Below, piece after piece: positions 39,694 through 49,206 of a stretch of 64,000 nucleotides of DNA. The DNA comes from Pseudohongiella spirulinae (GTDB taxonomy: Bacteria; Pseudomonadota; Gammaproteobacteria; Pseudomonadales; Pseudohongiellaceae), in assembly GCF_001444425.1 (NCBI RefSeq), contig NZ_CP013189.1, positions 2,294,001 to 2,358,000 on the forward strand, written 5' to 3'. Under the pieces are notes generated by a model, which made no database searches, was not told the DNA's origin, and was given only the letters and a program-made list of their open reading frames with translations. The translations under genes were made by a program, and so were the position numbers. The stretch's first letter is position 1, and every line of letters starts with the position of its first letter.

Positions 39694-40636
39694 TCCTCAG
39701 CACTTGCAGCAATACCTGCATGTCATCAGGCAGCGGCGCCTCAAAACTGACTTCCTCGCCTGTATCCGGATGCAAAAATCCTAATGATGCGGCATGTAAT
39801 GCCTGACGACGGAAAGTGCGTAATTGATGCGCCAATTCTTCAGAGGCACCGGAAGGAATATGCAGCCTGCCACCATAAACGGGATCGCCCACCAGCGGAT
39901 GCCGGATATGTGCCATGTGAACGCGGATCTGATGAGTACGGCCGGTTTCCAGCTTTAACTGCACATGGGTATGCGCACGGAAGCGTGACAGAAGCCGATA
40001 GTGCGTGACTGACTCCTTGCCGTCGGCAGTCACAGCGCGTTTTTTACGCATCACCGGATGTCGTCCCAGCGGCTCATCAACAATGCCGCCAGCAGTGAGC
40101 ACGCCGCATACCACAGCCTGGTAAACCCGACTGACTGCACGTTTCTGCAACTGCCGGACCAGCCGATGATGCGCCGGCAGGGTTTTGGCAACCACCATCA
40201 AACCTGTGGTGTCTTTATCCAGCCGGTGCACGATACCTGCCCGGGGCACATGCTGCAGATCCGGACAGTAGTGCAGCAGGCCATTCATCAGGGTACCGGA
40301 ACGGTTACCGGCCGCCGGGTGAACCACCTGCCCGGCAGCCTTGTTGATGACGAGTATGGAATCATCCTCGTAGACTATGTCCAGAGCAACCGGTTCCGCC
40401 CGCCACTCCTGACCCGAATCATTCGCAAGCTCAGCCTGAAGACGCAGCACATCATCAACCAGCAGACGGTCCTTGGCCCGTTTGGTCTCACCGTTGACAG
40501 TCAAATCACCCGCTTTTATCCACTGCTGCAGTCTGCCCCGGGAATAATCCTGGAACAAAACGGCGGCGATCTGGTCAAACCGGGAGCCATCCAGCTCCTC
40601 TGGCACCCGTGCTGTTAACTGGATATTTTCGATCAT
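39674..40636 (-). CDS. rluD: 23S rRNA pseudouridine(1911/1915/1917) synthase
   Basis: 320 residues: an N-terminal S4 RNA-binding domain (about 15-80; SRGRLQQWIKAGDLTVNGET) and a RluA-family catalytic domain with the essential Asp in GIVHRLDKDTTGLMVVAKT, then KLETGRTHQIRVHMAHI. RluD modifies helix 69 of 23S rRNA and is needed for normal 50S subunits. It is divergent from bamD, as in many gammaproteobacteria. Confidence 0.94.
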   Translation of the reverse strand: MIENIQLTARVPEELDGSRFDQIAAVLFQDYSRGRLQQWIKAGDLTVNGETKRAKDRLLVDDVLRLQAELANDSGQEWRAEPVALDIVYEDDSILVINKAAGQVVHPAAGNRSGTLMNGLLHYCPDLQHVPRAGIVHRLDKDTTGLMVVAKTLPAHHRLVRQLQKRAVSRVYQAVVCGVLTAGGIVDEPLGRHPVMRKKRAVTADGKESVTHYRLLSRFRAHTHVQLKLETGRTHQIRVHMAHIRHPLVGDPVYGGRLHIPSGASEELAHQLRTFRRQALHAASLGFLHPDTGEEVSFEAPLPDDMQVLLQVLRNDAESQ

Positions 40637-40747
40637 CTTGTAAACCTGGGCCTCCGCGCCCTTGGGTTATGTGGCCGTGGTGTGGTTAAATAAGCGGCCG
40701 TAACGGGACATTATAGTCTGTTTAAAAGTCATTGAGGTGTAAACCGC

Positions 40748-41764
40748 GTGCGAGTGCTGTTAGCGATAGTCATTTTATTTACGAGCGTATCATGTTCACT
40801 GTTTGATAGTGAGGAACGAGACGAGTTCGCCAGCCTGTCGACTGAGGAACAGTTTTACCGAACTGCCAACCAGCAACTCAATGCCTCAAACTTTACGGCT
40901 GCTGTGCGCACCTACCAGGCTCTGGAATCACGCTTTCCTTTCGGCCAGTATGCCGCGCAGGCACAACTTGAGCTGATCTACGCACATTTTCGCAGCGGCA
41001 ACCTGGAGGGCGCGCGCGCGGCAGCTGACCGGTTTATGCGCCTGCATCCCGATCATCCAAGCATCGACTATGCCTATTATCTGAAAGGGGTAGCGAGCTT
41101 CTCGGAAAACACGGGATTCATGAGTCGATTTCTGCCCACCGACCAATCCAAGCGCGATATCAGTCGTGCACGCGACGCATTCAATGAATTTTCTATATTA
41201 CTGTCCCTGTATCCGGACAGTGACTATGCGGCCGATGCCCGGGCACGCATGATTTATTTGCGCAACAATCTGGCCACCTATGAGATTCATGTCGCCAATT
41301 ATTATCTGGAACGTCGCGCTTACATTGCCGCTCTTAACCGTGGCAAGTATGTAGTTGAAAACTTCCAGGGCAGCCCTGTAGTCGCCGAAGCACTGTCGAT
41401 CATGATTGAGTGCTACCTGCGCCTGGGACTGGACGACCTGGCTGACACATCTCTGGCATTGTTGCGAGACAACTACCCGGATCACCCGACTCTTGATTCA
41501 AACGGCCAATTTATCGTCCGTAATCACGTCACTGACCCCTCATTGCTGTACACCGTCAGCTTTGGACTGCTGGGCAGCAATGTGGACGATACGCCGCTGG
41601 CACCAACCACCCGGCCACAACGATCAATCGCGCCTGAAGCCGACCCCTTGAATCAGGGCCGTTCATTGCTGAACATTCTGACACTGGGACGCTTCGGCCG
41701 TGGCCCCGATGAGCGCGTCATACCGACCGAACCTCCGCCCGGCACTCCAATTGATTCTATCTGA
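40748..41764 (+). CDS. bamD: outer membrane assembly factor BamD (C-terminally extended)
   Basis: An outer-membrane lipoprotein of the BAM complex that helps BamA insert beta-barrels. 338 residues from GTG 40748 with GAGGTG upstream; E. coli BamD is 245. The signal peptide ends at Cys16 (FTSVSC), an atypical lipobox with Ser at -3. Five TPR-like repeats follow ([57 protein letters not shown] and others). Beyond about residue 260 an extra Pro-rich tail ([11 protein letters not shown]) is present. The divergent rluD neighbour supports the call. Confidence 0.9.
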   Translation: MRVLLAIVILFTSVSCSLFDSEERDEFASLSTEEQFYRTANQQLNASNFTAAVRTYQALESRFPFGQYAAQAQLELIYAHFRSGNLEGARAAADRFMRLHPDHPSIDYAYYLKGVASFSENTGFMSRFLPTDQSKRDISRARDAFNEFSILLSLYPDSDYAADARARMIYLRNNLATYEIHVANYYLERRAYIAALNRGKYVVENFQGSPVVAEALSIMIECYLRLGLDDLADTSLALLRDNYPDHPTLDSNGQFIVRNHVTDPSLLYTVSFGLLGSNVDDTPLAPTTRPQRSIAPEADPLNQGRSLLNILTLGRFGRGPDERVIPTEPPPGTPIDSI

Positions 41765-41792
41765 GAACAATGAGGGCTGTTGGTCAGCGGAC

Positions 41793-42395
41793 TCAGCCCG
41801 AATAGTTTTCAGGATAGAAAGAGCGCTCAATCAGCTCAATCAGGATATGTATGACTTTGATATGTACCTCCTGAATGCGATCTGCATAGTCGCTGGGACC
41901 CGTGCTGATATCGACATCCACCAGGCTGGCAAGCGGTGACCCCGGTGCCCCTGTCAAACTGACCACTACCATACCGTTAAGTCTTGCCTGCTCCGCTGCG
42001 CGTATAACATTTGCGCTACGGCCACTGGTACTGATCGCCAAAAGACAATCACCACGGCGCCCTCTTGCCTGAAGATATCTTGAAAAGACATGTTCATAAC
42101 CAAAATCGTTGGCCACGCAACTGATGTGACCCGAATCGCTTATCGCGGTAGCAGAAAGAGGTGCACGATCATCTCGATAACGTCCGGTCAACTCCTCGGC
42201 GAAATGCATGGCATCGCTCATTGAGCCGCCATTGCCACAACTATAGATGCTGCCACCTTGCTGCAGAGTGCTGATCATTAACTGTGCTGCACGAGCTACA
42301 GTATTCTGTTTGCTCTGTTCGCTGGCAAAGCGCTGTAAATAATTACCGGCATCCGCCAGAGTGTTGGCAATCAGCGAATCGAATGTGTGCGGCAT
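41793..42395 (-). CDS. gmhA: sedoheptulose-7-phosphate (phosphoheptose) isomerase
   Basis: A 200-residue SIS-domain enzyme that makes D-glycero-D-manno-heptose 7-phosphate, the first step to the ADP-heptose of the lipopolysaccharide core. The E. coli GmhA signatures are kept: SCGNGGSMSDAMHFAEELTG, ISDSGHISCVANDFG, ISTSGRSANVI and the C-terminal YADRIQEVHIKVIHILIELI with the catalytic His. The initiation factor DiaA shares the fold but not these active-site segments. nadE lies 12 bp upstream on the same strand. Confidence 0.9.
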   Translation of the reverse strand: MPHTFDSLIANTLADAGNYLQRFASEQSKQNTVARAAQLMISTLQQGGSIYSCGNGGSMSDAMHFAEELTGRYRDDRAPLSATAISDSGHISCVANDFGYEHVFSRYLQARGRRGDCLLAISTSGRSANVIRAAEQARLNGMVVVSLTGAPGSPLASLVDVDISTGPSDYADRIQEVHIKVIHILIELIERSFYPENYSG

Positions 42396-42407
42396 GTTAA
42401 CCTCATA

Positions 42408-44072
42408 TTAATCACCAGCGCGCCAGCCTTGTGTAATCGGATATCGCCGATCACGACCAAACGCCCGCTGTGTCAGACGCACACCCACTGGGGCCTGACG
42501 TCTTTTATATTCATTGATATCGATAAGACGCAGTACTCGCTGCACCTCGTCTCTGGCGAATCCGGCATCGATAATAGCCTGCGCACTCATATCCTGCTCA
42601 ACATACATCGAAATAATGCAGTCCAGCCTGTCATAAGGTGGCAGGCTGTCATCATCACGCTGTCCGGGAGCCAACTCGGCCGAAGGAGGCCTGTCAATCA
42701 CGCCATAGGGAATGACTGGCAACTCACCGGCCTGCACAGCGACATCATTACAATGGCGGGCTATGCTGTAAACCAGCGTCTTGCTGGCATCCTTTAACAC
42801 GCTGAACGCACCCACCATATCACCATAAAGCGTACAATACCCGACAGCGATCTCGCTTTTATTACCAGTCGTCAGCACCAGAGCACCTTTCTTGTTGGAA
42901 ATGGCCATCAGCAATACACCCCGACACCTGGCCTGAATATTCTGCTCTGTCAGGTCTGCCGGCAAACCAGCAAATTCTTCAGCCAGAGCAGAGGAAAAAG
43001 CGCTGTAGATGTCATTAATCGCAATAGTCCGATAGTGCACACCGAGCCGGGCAGCCTGTTCAGAGGCCAGCCGCAAGCTGAGATCAGAAGTGTAACTGAA
43101 CGGCATCATGACGGCCGTGACATGGTCCGCCCCCAGCGCATCCACGGCGACAGCCAGCGTCAACGCCGAGTCGATACCCCCTGACAGGCCAAGCACAACA
43201 CTATTGAAGCCATTTTTGCGAATATAGTCACGCAGCCCCATGACCATCGCCTGATAGCAGCGCTGCTCCAATGATGACTCAGAGGCCAACGCTGTATAGT
43301 TAATCGGCGCAGAAAAAGTCGCCTCAGGTGGCGCGGGCCAGACAAATTTGACGGGCACAAGGGCCTCTTCGAACGCGGGCCCAACGACGCGAACCTCTCC
43401 GTCTGGCCGGGCCACCATGGAGTTGCCGTCAAAGACCAGCTCATCCTGACCGCCGACCTGGTTGACATACACAATTGCCGTACCGGATTCCAGAGCGCGA
43501 CGCGACAGCAGCTCCATGCGCTGTTCCAGTTTATCGGTGTGAAAAGGAGATGCATTGATATTCAACATCAACGCGGCACCACCCTGCGATGCCTGACGCG
43601 TCGGTGTCGTCTGCCAAAGGTCCTCACAGATTGTGAGTGCAGTCGGAACACCGTTAATATCCAGAAGACACGCCTCTGTACCTTCGCTGAAATAACGTCG
43701 CTCATCAAACACCTGATAGTTGGGCAGGCACTGCTTCCTGTAAGTGGCCAGCACTTTGCCATCGGCGATTACTGACAGTGCGTTATACAGATTCCCCTTT
43801 TCGAACAGCGGGTGCCCGACGATCAGCGTCGCCGAGAGCCGCGCTTCGCAAAGTTGCTGCATGGCCTTTTCAATTCGGCCGGGCAGCGATGGGCGCAGCA
43901 ACAGATCCTCAGGTGGATAAGCCGTCAGGGTCAATTCAGGATAAACAATGACATCGGCGTCATGTGTCTGTATAGCCTCAGCCGCTGTCGCCAGAATACG
44001 TTCACAATTGCCATGTATATCACCGACCAACAGATTTATCTGGGCAAGCACCAGTGTTAACTGATTTGTCAT
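42408..44072 (-). CDS. nadE: glutamine-dependent NAD+ synthetase
   Basis: 554 residues with two domains. The N-terminal nitrilase-fold amidase (about 1-260) has the Glu-Lys-Cys triad (VYPELTLTAYPPEDLL, TYRKQCLPNYQVF, LTICEDLW). The C-terminal ATP-pyrophosphatase has VVLGLSGGIDSALTLAVAVD. Ammonia from Gln is channelled to the synthetase to convert deamido-NAD to NAD. It is about twice the length of the NH3-only E. coli NadE. A ribosome-binding site overlaps the end of thiO, eight bases upstream, so the two are coupled. Confidence 0.95.
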   Translation of the reverse strand: MTNQLTLVLAQINLLVGDIHGNCERILATAAEAIQTHDADVIVYPELTLTAYPPEDLLLRPSLPGRIEKAMQQLCEARLSATLIVGHPLFEKGNLYNALSVIADGKVLATYRKQCLPNYQVFDERRYFSEGTEACLLDINGVPTALTICEDLWQTTPTRQASQGGAALMLNINASPFHTDKLEQRMELLSRRALESGTAIVYVNQVGGQDELVFDGNSMVARPDGEVRVVGPAFEEALVPVKFVWPAPPEATFSAPINYTALASESSLEQRCYQAMVMGLRDYIRKNGFNSVVLGLSGGIDSALTLAVAVDALGADHVTAVMMPFSYTSDLSLRLASEQAARLGVHYRTIAINDIYSAFSSALAEEFAGLPADLTEQNIQARCRGVLLMAISNKKGALVLTTGNKSEIAVGYCTLYGDMVGAFSVLKDASKTLVYSIARHCNDVAVQAGELPVIPYGVIDRPPSAELAPGQRDDDSLPPYDRLDCIISMYVEQDMSAQAIIDAGFARDEVQRVLRLIDINEYKRRQAPVGVRLTQRAFGRDRRYPITQGWRAGD

Positions 44073-44080
44073 AAACAGCC

Positions 44081-45196
44081 TTACTCCTGAGGACGCATCC
44101 GCGTTGAAGGGTCGTACGGTTGAGGTTCAATGTCAGGTGGGCGGCCCAGCAGGATATCCGCCAGGAGCCGGGCCGATGCAGGCGCCAGCACCAGGCCATT
44201 GCGATAATGCCCGGCATTGACAAACAGATTCGTAAAGGCCGGTAACGCCCCAATAAATGGCGTGCCATCAGGCGCCCCTGGTCGCAGACCCGCCCAGTGA
44301 GCTATCACCGGCTGATGTGCCAGCACTGGCAGCATGGCAGACGCAGACTGACGCAGACTATCGAGCGCATCACGGCTTGTTGTCTTCTCGAAACCGCCAG
44401 GCTCCAGCGTACTGCCAACCAGCACATGCTGATCCAGACGGGGAATCAGATAGCGACCCTGGGTCAGTATAATACTGTTGATGTATCTTTTATCCAGCCG
44501 ATACAGCAGCATTTGTCCTTTTACCGGCTCTATTGGCAGCGCCTGTCCGATTTTCTCCAGCAGCAGGCCTGTCCAGGCCCCCGCCGTCAGCACGTAGTTG
44601 CCAGCATTGAGCAAGTCAATGCGACCGTTCATGCTGACCTGCAGACTGGTCACAACACGTCCCCGGGTATTGAATCCCAGCACCTCGCAGTCTGAGGAAA
44701 GCCGGGCATTCTCGTGATGCTCCACAAAGTGACGCAATGCCTGCAGCAGACGCGGATTACGCACATTGGCAACACCCGGCATCCATAATCCCTGCTTGAA
44801 ACCGTCTGCCAGTTCACGCTCTCGAGCGTATACCTGTGATTCATTCAACAGCTCCATATCCCGCCCATAGCGGCCTGCCCAGGCAAGCGCCTGCGCGGTA
44901 TCAGGGGCATCCAGCATGAGCAGTCCACAGATGTTAAGCTGCGGGTCAATTCCTGTCTCTTCAGCCAATGCCCGGCTCAGCTCCGGGTAAGCATCCTGAG
45001 CCTTGTTGGCCAAGGCAGATACAGCATCATTGTAACGCCAGGGGTACAAGGGCGATACGATACCGCCTCCGGCCCAGGAAGCCTCTTGCCCTGGTTCGCC
45101 ACGTTCTATCAGATGGACAGTAGCACCCGCCTGCAAAAGCTCGCGAGCGACCAGAAGACCAGAAATGCCGGCTCCACAAATCAAAAAATCAGTCAA
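44081..45196 (-). CDS. thiO: glycine oxidase / FAD-dependent amine oxidase ThiO
   Basis: A 371-residue DAO-family flavoprotein with the FAD-binding LICGAGISGLLVARELLQAG at the very N-terminus and the ThiO-like AGGGIVSPLYPWRYNDAVS. ThiO oxidises glycine to the dehydroglycine used for the thiazole of thiamine. The start is TTG 45196 with GGGAA upstream. No other thi gene lies in the window, and no TPP riboswitch is visible upstream. A different D-amino acid oxidase specificity remains possible. Confidence 0.85.
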   Translation of the reverse strand: MTDFLICGAGISGLLVARELLQAGATVHLIERGEPGQEASWAGGGIVSPLYPWRYNDAVSALANKAQDAYPELSRALAEETGIDPQLNICGLLMLDAPDTAQALAWAGRYGRDMELLNESQVYARERELADGFKQGLWMPGVANVRNPRLLQALRHFVEHHENARLSSDCEVLGFNTRGRVVTSLQVSMNGRIDLLNAGNYVLTAGAWTGLLLEKIGQALPIEPVKGQMLLYRLDKRYINSIILTQGRYLIPRLDQHVLVGSTLEPGGFEKTTSRDALDSLRQSASAMLPVLAHQPVIAHWAGLRPGAPDGTPFIGALPAFTNLFVNAGHYRNGLVLAPASARLLADILLGRPPDIEPQPYDPSTRMRPQE

Positions 45197-45271
45197 AAAT
45201 CTATTCCCGAAAAAATGTCCTGCTACACTCTATTTAAGTGACAACAAACTGACCCGTCCGGAGCATCAAGG

Positions 45272-45799
45272 ATGATACGCTCAAATTCGGGCTGCGCATC
45301 AGCCCAGCCAGCCTGCCTGCCGACCAAAGGTTTTAGCCTGCTGGAGCTAATGCTTTGCCTGACGATTATATCAGTTATGGTGCTGCTGTCCCTGCCGGGC
45401 TTGCCGGTTACTCAGCAATCGCGTCAGAGTGCAATTATGGATTCACTCGCCGATCTGCTCAGCCTGGCGAGCAGCGAAGCGATCCGGCACAGACAAAGCG
45501 TGACTGTTTGCGCCTGGGGCCACAAGCAGTGCGGAAACAACTGGGGCGCAGGTGCCATGATCATGCTGAACGACAAGATCCTTATGGAGAAACGCTGGCA
45601 AATAGCACCCGGCAGTCTGAGCTGGCGAAGCTTCAGCGGAAGTCAGGTGCTGGAATTCACACCCGATGGTATCCTGCTATACCAGAACGGCAGCTTCGGC
45701 CTTTGCCCGGCAGACCCCTCATCAACAGCCAGCCAGCAACTCATCATAAACAGTGCCGGCCGGATGCGCCTGGTCGCTGAGGCGAATCTGGATTGCTGA
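45272..45799 (+). CDS. fimT: type IV pilus minor pseudopilin, FimT/GspH type
   Basis: 175 residues. After a 19-residue leader the prepilin peptidase site is KG/FSLLELMLCLTIISV, with Glu5 of the mature protein and a long hydrophobic helix. The FimT/GspH C-terminal beta domain contains SLASSEAIRHRQSVTVCAWG and NWGAGAMIM. Cysteines at both ends could form a disulfide. It primes pilus assembly or takes part in DNA uptake. It is convergent with a pilV-pilW-pilX-like operon and overlaps the last gene of that set by 78 bp. Confidence 0.88.
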   Translation: MIRSNSGCASAQPACLPTKGFSLLELMLCLTIISVMVLLSLPGLPVTQQSRQSAIMDSLADLLSLASSEAIRHRQSVTVCAWGHKQCGNNWGAGAMIMLNDKILMEKRWQIAPGSLSWRSFSGSQVLEFTPDGILLYQNGSFGLCPADPSSTASQQLIINSAGRMRLVAEANLDC

Positions 45800-45958
45800 G
45801 GCCTGATTAATATTGAGAACCTGCTGACGGGCCAGCAGTCCGGCCTGCAATTGAGATTGGGCGAGCATCGCTATTGCAGCACTGAACATCAAGCATAGCG
45901 GCAACATAAAACCCCTCTGCCGTCTGAACTGTAACAGGCTATTCACGTTGCACATCAT
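45722..45958 (-). CDS. short PilX-like minor pilin (probably truncated)
   Basis: 78 residues with a basic leader and a hydrophobic helix (RRQRGFMLPLCLMFSAAIAM) followed by LLARQQVLNINQASAI, echoing the PilX N-terminal pattern. Full PilX is about 170 residues, so the C-terminal domain is missing. The start overlaps pilW by 20 bp, and the 3' part runs antisense through fimT. It could be a degraded gene kept by overlap or a genuine mini-pilin. Confidence 0.5.
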   Translation of the reverse strand: MMCNVNSLLQFRRQRGFMLPLCLMFSAAIAMLAQSQLQAGLLARQQVLNINQASAIQIRLSDQAHPAGTVYDELLAGC

Positions 45959-46565
45959 CTCTGACCAACCCTTTGGCCGCCAGCGTCAGAACCTGTTGAC
46001 CCGGAAGCCGCTGATCGGGTCTCAGCTCATAATGTATACGCAGACCTGTCAGCTGATTTGATGACAACTCATCAAGTGCCTCATCGCATCGCGTGTCACA
46101 CAATTCAAGTTGCAGTGAAGTCACACCTTCTACTATCTCTTCTCCAGGGTAGTAACCGGACGCCGGTCGATCCCGTCGTCGATACAAACCAGCCGGCTGA
46201 TCTGCCCGACGCCCACGATGAGCAATGTAGAACGTGCTGCCGTTGATTCTGATCACATCACTGCCACTGATCGCAGCCGTTGGCCGATCAAAGTCAGCCT
46301 TGTGATGCCAGCGGCTGACCATCCGGGCACTGCCACTGGCAATATAGTCATCGAACTCGGCCTGCAGCACACGACGCAGAACGTGATCCGTATGCATCAA
46401 CTGTCGAGACTGACGCAGCGACAGTTGATGCTGACTGATATCCAGATAGACCTGCAAGAAGGCCAGACTCATCAAAGAGCCGGCGACTAATGACACGAGA
46501 AGTTCCGGCAGCGTTACGCCAGATTGCCGGACGATAAAGTATCGGACTAGATTATGCAATCGCAT
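45939..46565 (-). CDS. pilW: type IV pilus minor pilin PilW-like
   Basis: 208 residues with a prepilin site QSG/VTLPELLVSLVAGSLM and a long C-terminal domain (LQVYLDISQHQLSLRQSRQL, later LQLELCDTRCDEALDELSSN). PilW is part of the minor-pilin priming complex in Pseudomonas-type pili. It overlaps pilV by one base and the PilX-like ORF by 20, showing a tight operon. Confidence 0.78.
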   Translation of the reverse strand: MRLHNLVRYFIVRQSGVTLPELLVSLVAGSLMSLAFLQVYLDISQHQLSLRQSRQLMHTDHVLRRVLQAEFDDYIASGSARMVSRWHHKADFDRPTAAISGSDVIRINGSTFYIAHRGRRADQPAGLYRRRDRPASGYYPGEEIVEGVTSLQLELCDTRCDEALDELSSNQLTGLRIHYELRPDQRLPGQQVLTLAAKGLVRDDVQRE

Positions 46566-46918
46566 CAGGGAAGCAAAACCGTTAGACTGAGACGCTGCCC
46601 GGTCGGATGACTGAACCAGCTGAGAGTCATACGTCCCTCAATATCGTTGAAATCGACTGCGGCCTCGCTGAGATGCAGCCGGGTGCGGTCCATCCAATGG
46701 TCAATCAGGCGCTCTGATTCTGCGCAAGGCAGGTTGTTGGCCATCATCAACACATTGAGCACTTCCTGCGCTTGCACACCTGCGATGTACTCTTCAATAG
46801 TCCGTTGCATGACCTGCCCGGCAGATGCCTGCCATTGCAGGGCTGTCAGAATTGAACCGCTGAGAATTAATCCTGCCACCATGATTTCAAGGCTTGAGAA
46901 CCCCGCTTGCACACGCAT
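46565..46918 (-). CDS. pilV: type IV pilus minor pilin PilV-like
   Basis: 117 residues with a short leader and QAG/FSSLEIMVAGLILSGSI, a PilV prepilin signature, followed by an AlaThr helix and a small C-terminal domain. GGAG eight bases upstream supports ATG 46918. It is the first gene of the minus-strand minor-pilin operon. pilY1 and pilE are not downstream. Confidence 0.78.
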   Translation of the reverse strand: MRVQAGFSSLEIMVAGLILSGSILTALQWQASAGQVMQRTIEEYIAGVQAQEVLNVLMMANNLPCAESERLIDHWMDRTRLHLSEAAVDFNDIEGRMTLSWFSHPTGQRLSLTVLLP

Positions 46919-47035
46919 TCAACAAACTCCGACAAATTTTTCTACGACACTGATTGTGTTATAGCCCCTGATTGGAGTTTGTGCTGACATTTCCTTATAA
47001 TCCAGCTCCCCTTAGCGCATGGAAACCCGCCAGGC

Positions 47036-47794
47036 ATGGAATACGATCCCTTTCTGCTGGTCATTCTGACCCTGACCGGCCTGGTTGCCGGCTGGATCAA
47101 CACTCTGGCCGGTGGCGGTTCCAACCTGACTCTGCCCATGCTTATGCTCTTGGGATTACCCCCCGATGTCGCCAACGGCACCAACCGGGTGGGCGTTTTT
47201 CTGCAAGGCGCCGTCGCCGTGCGCGGCTTCCATCACTATGGCCGTCTCGACACCCAATCCATCACCTCAATCCTGGTTCCGACATTATCCGGAGGTGCGA
47301 TTGGTGCAGTGGTTGCAGCCGTGATGCCCAATGTGGCACTTAAACCTTTGCTGTTGGGCACCATTCTGACAATGTCGTTTATCATTCTGGTCCGACCAGG
47401 ATTCATTGCACCGCCTGAAGGCACACCGGTCCGCAAGGTCTCCGAGAGCAGAGGCGCCTGGCTGGGCCTTTTTGTGGCGGGCGTCTATGGTGGATTTGTG
47501 CAGGCGGGCGTGGGTTTCATTCTTCTGGCAGCGCTGTCTGGTGGTTTACGTTACGACCTGGTCAGAGCCAATGCACTCAAGATGGTCTGCACACTGTCGT
47601 TTACCTCTGTATCGCTGGCTGTCTTCATCTGGTTCGATCAGATACGCTGGTTGCCGGGACTGATACTGGCAGTCGGCACCATGGCCGGCAGCTATCTGAG
47701 TGTCAAGTTTGCGATCCGCGCCAGCCAGAATACAGTCAAATGGTTTCTGTTTGCCATGACGCTGGTGGCCTGCGCGGCGGCCTTGTTTTTCTGA
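47036..47794 (+). CDS. TauE/SafE family sulfite/organosulfonate exporter-like permease
   Basis: 252 residues with about eight hydrophobic helices in two repeats, each with the family pattern (LVAGWINTLAGGGSNLTLPM and GVYGGFVQAGVGFILLAALS). These permeases are proposed to export sulfite, sulfoacetate or related anions; substrates are known for few. It stands alone between pilin genes and the two-component operon, with no sulfur gene nearby. Confidence 0.85.
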   Translation: MEYDPFLLVILTLTGLVAGWINTLAGGGSNLTLPMLMLLGLPPDVANGTNRVGVFLQGAVAVRGFHHYGRLDTQSITSILVPTLSGGAIGAVVAAVMPNVALKPLLLGTILTMSFIILVRPGFIAPPEGTPVRKVSESRGAWLGLFVAGVYGGFVQAGVGFILLAALSGGLRYDLVRANALKMVCTLSFTSVSLAVFIWFDQIRWLPGLILAVGTMAGSYLSVKFAIRASQNTVKWFLFAMTLVACAAALFF

Positions 47795-47826
47795 AAGCCG
47801 CCTGTGGCGCTTTTCGCAGTGATTTC

Positions 47827-49203
47827 TTAAAACCTCACATTAGGTAACAGCAAACTAAGCTTCGCGCCGCCCAGCGACGATCGATCAATGTCGATGCGAC
47901 CACCATAACTCTGCACAATATCGGCGACTACGGCCATGCCGATGCCCTGTCCCGGCGCCAGTGTATCGAGCCGGACACCCCGCTCCAGCACCACACTCCG
48001 CTCATTTTCTGAAATACCCGGGCCATCATCTTCAATAACAAGGCTAACTGGCAGTTCTCCATCAGTATTCCGGATGGCGCGAATAACAACTCGTCCGTGT
48101 CCATACTTGCAGGCGTTGTCCAGCAGATTGCCCAGCATCTCCATCAGGTCACGCTCGTCTCCCAAAAAAAGCAGCCCGGGTTCTACCTGCTGTTCGATTT
48201 TCACCGCCTTGTCCGCATAGACCTTTTCCAGTGCTCGACATATCCGCTCCGCGGTCTCTTGCAGATCCACCTGCCTGGCGAGGGTACGGCTGTTTTCTGA
48301 GCGCACGGCACGCTGCAATTGATACCCGACAATCTGATTCATGTGCTCTAACTGTTCCTGGATAATCTGAGCTCCGGAAGCATCAGGCGTCTTAATTGTA
48401 TTTAGCTCTCCCTGAATAACCGCCAGGGGCGTTTTCAGACTATGTGCCAGGTCGCCCAGAGTTGTGCGGTAACGCTGCTGCTGCTTGCGCTCAGACTGAA
48501 TCAACAGGTTCATGTTTCGGGTTACTGTATTTAATTCCTGCGGATAGTCTTCACTAAGCAGCTCAGTCTGACCCTGCTCAATGTGTGTCAGATCCCGCGC
48601 CAGCCGACGCAAGGGAGCCAGGCCCCAGCGCAATAACAAGAGCTGCAACACTAATAATAAAGCGGCCAGGCCGCCCAGCCAGGACCACAGGCTGGCCCTG
48701 AAATTACTGACACTCAATAAATAAGTTTGAGAGCTTTCCAGCACTGTAAATACCACTGGTGTCGTCCGGTTTTCCCAGGTCACCGCGTAGCTGCTGGAAA
48801 AATAATCAATTTCATCATTTAACTGCAGACGATTGAATACTGTGTCGCCACGCGACAGGTCATGGGTGAAAGGCAGCAAAGTCAGATCAATTTCCAGTGC
48901 GGATGATGTCCGCAGCAACACCTGGCCGTGGGCATCCAGTAAAAAGCCGTACAGGCCTGAATTGAGTTGGGAGAAACGCGGTTCGCGCAGATTCTCACTG
49001 AAGTAGAATTCACCGTCGGCTTCATCAACGGCCGCCAACAATACATAAATCTGTACCTGCAACTGCTCTGCTACGCCGCTTTCGACGCTGGCCCGAAATG
49101 CTCTGTCCAGCACAACGCCCGTCAAACCCAGAAAGACCGTTAACAGCACGGAAACCGACAGAAGAAGGCGATTCTGCAGGGAGTAGCGGTGATTGGACGG
49201 CAT
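47827..49203 (-). CDS. PhoQ-like sensor histidine kinase
   Basis: 458 residues: helix 1 (RLLLSVSVLLTVFLGLTGVV), a periplasmic sensor of about 140 residues rich in Asp/Glu (as in PhoQ-type divalent-cation or antimicrobial-peptide sensors), helix 2 (SWLGGLAALLLVLQLLLLRW), HAMP, a HisKA box with the His in LGDLAHSLKTPLAVIQGEL, and HATPase (LLDNACKYG, IEDDGPGIS, GQGIGMAVV). It follows its response regulator by three bases. The PhoQ label is by architecture and neighbours (PepSY gene), not proven. Confidence 0.85.
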   Translation of the reverse strand: MPSNHRYSLQNRLLLSVSVLLTVFLGLTGVVLDRAFRASVESGVAEQLQVQIYVLLAAVDEADGEFYFSENLREPRFSQLNSGLYGFLLDAHGQVLLRTSSALEIDLTLLPFTHDLSRGDTVFNRLQLNDEIDYFSSSYAVTWENRTTPVVFTVLESSQTYLLSVSNFRASLWSWLGGLAALLLVLQLLLLRWGLAPLRRLARDLTHIEQGQTELLSEDYPQELNTVTRNMNLLIQSERKQQQRYRTTLGDLAHSLKTPLAVIQGELNTIKTPDASGAQIIQEQLEHMNQIVGYQLQRAVRSENSRTLARQVDLQETAERICRALEKVYADKAVKIEQQVEPGLLFLGDERDLMEMLGNLLDNACKYGHGRVVIRAIRNTDGELPVSLVIEDDGPGISENERSVVLERGVRLDTLAPGQGIGMAVVADIVQSYGGRIDIDRSSLGGAKLSLLLPNVRF

Positions 49204-49206
49204 TGC

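Noticed and set aside
45197-45271. TPP riboswitch upstream of thiO
   Set aside because: The 75-bp gap is too short and lacks the conserved thi-box elements.
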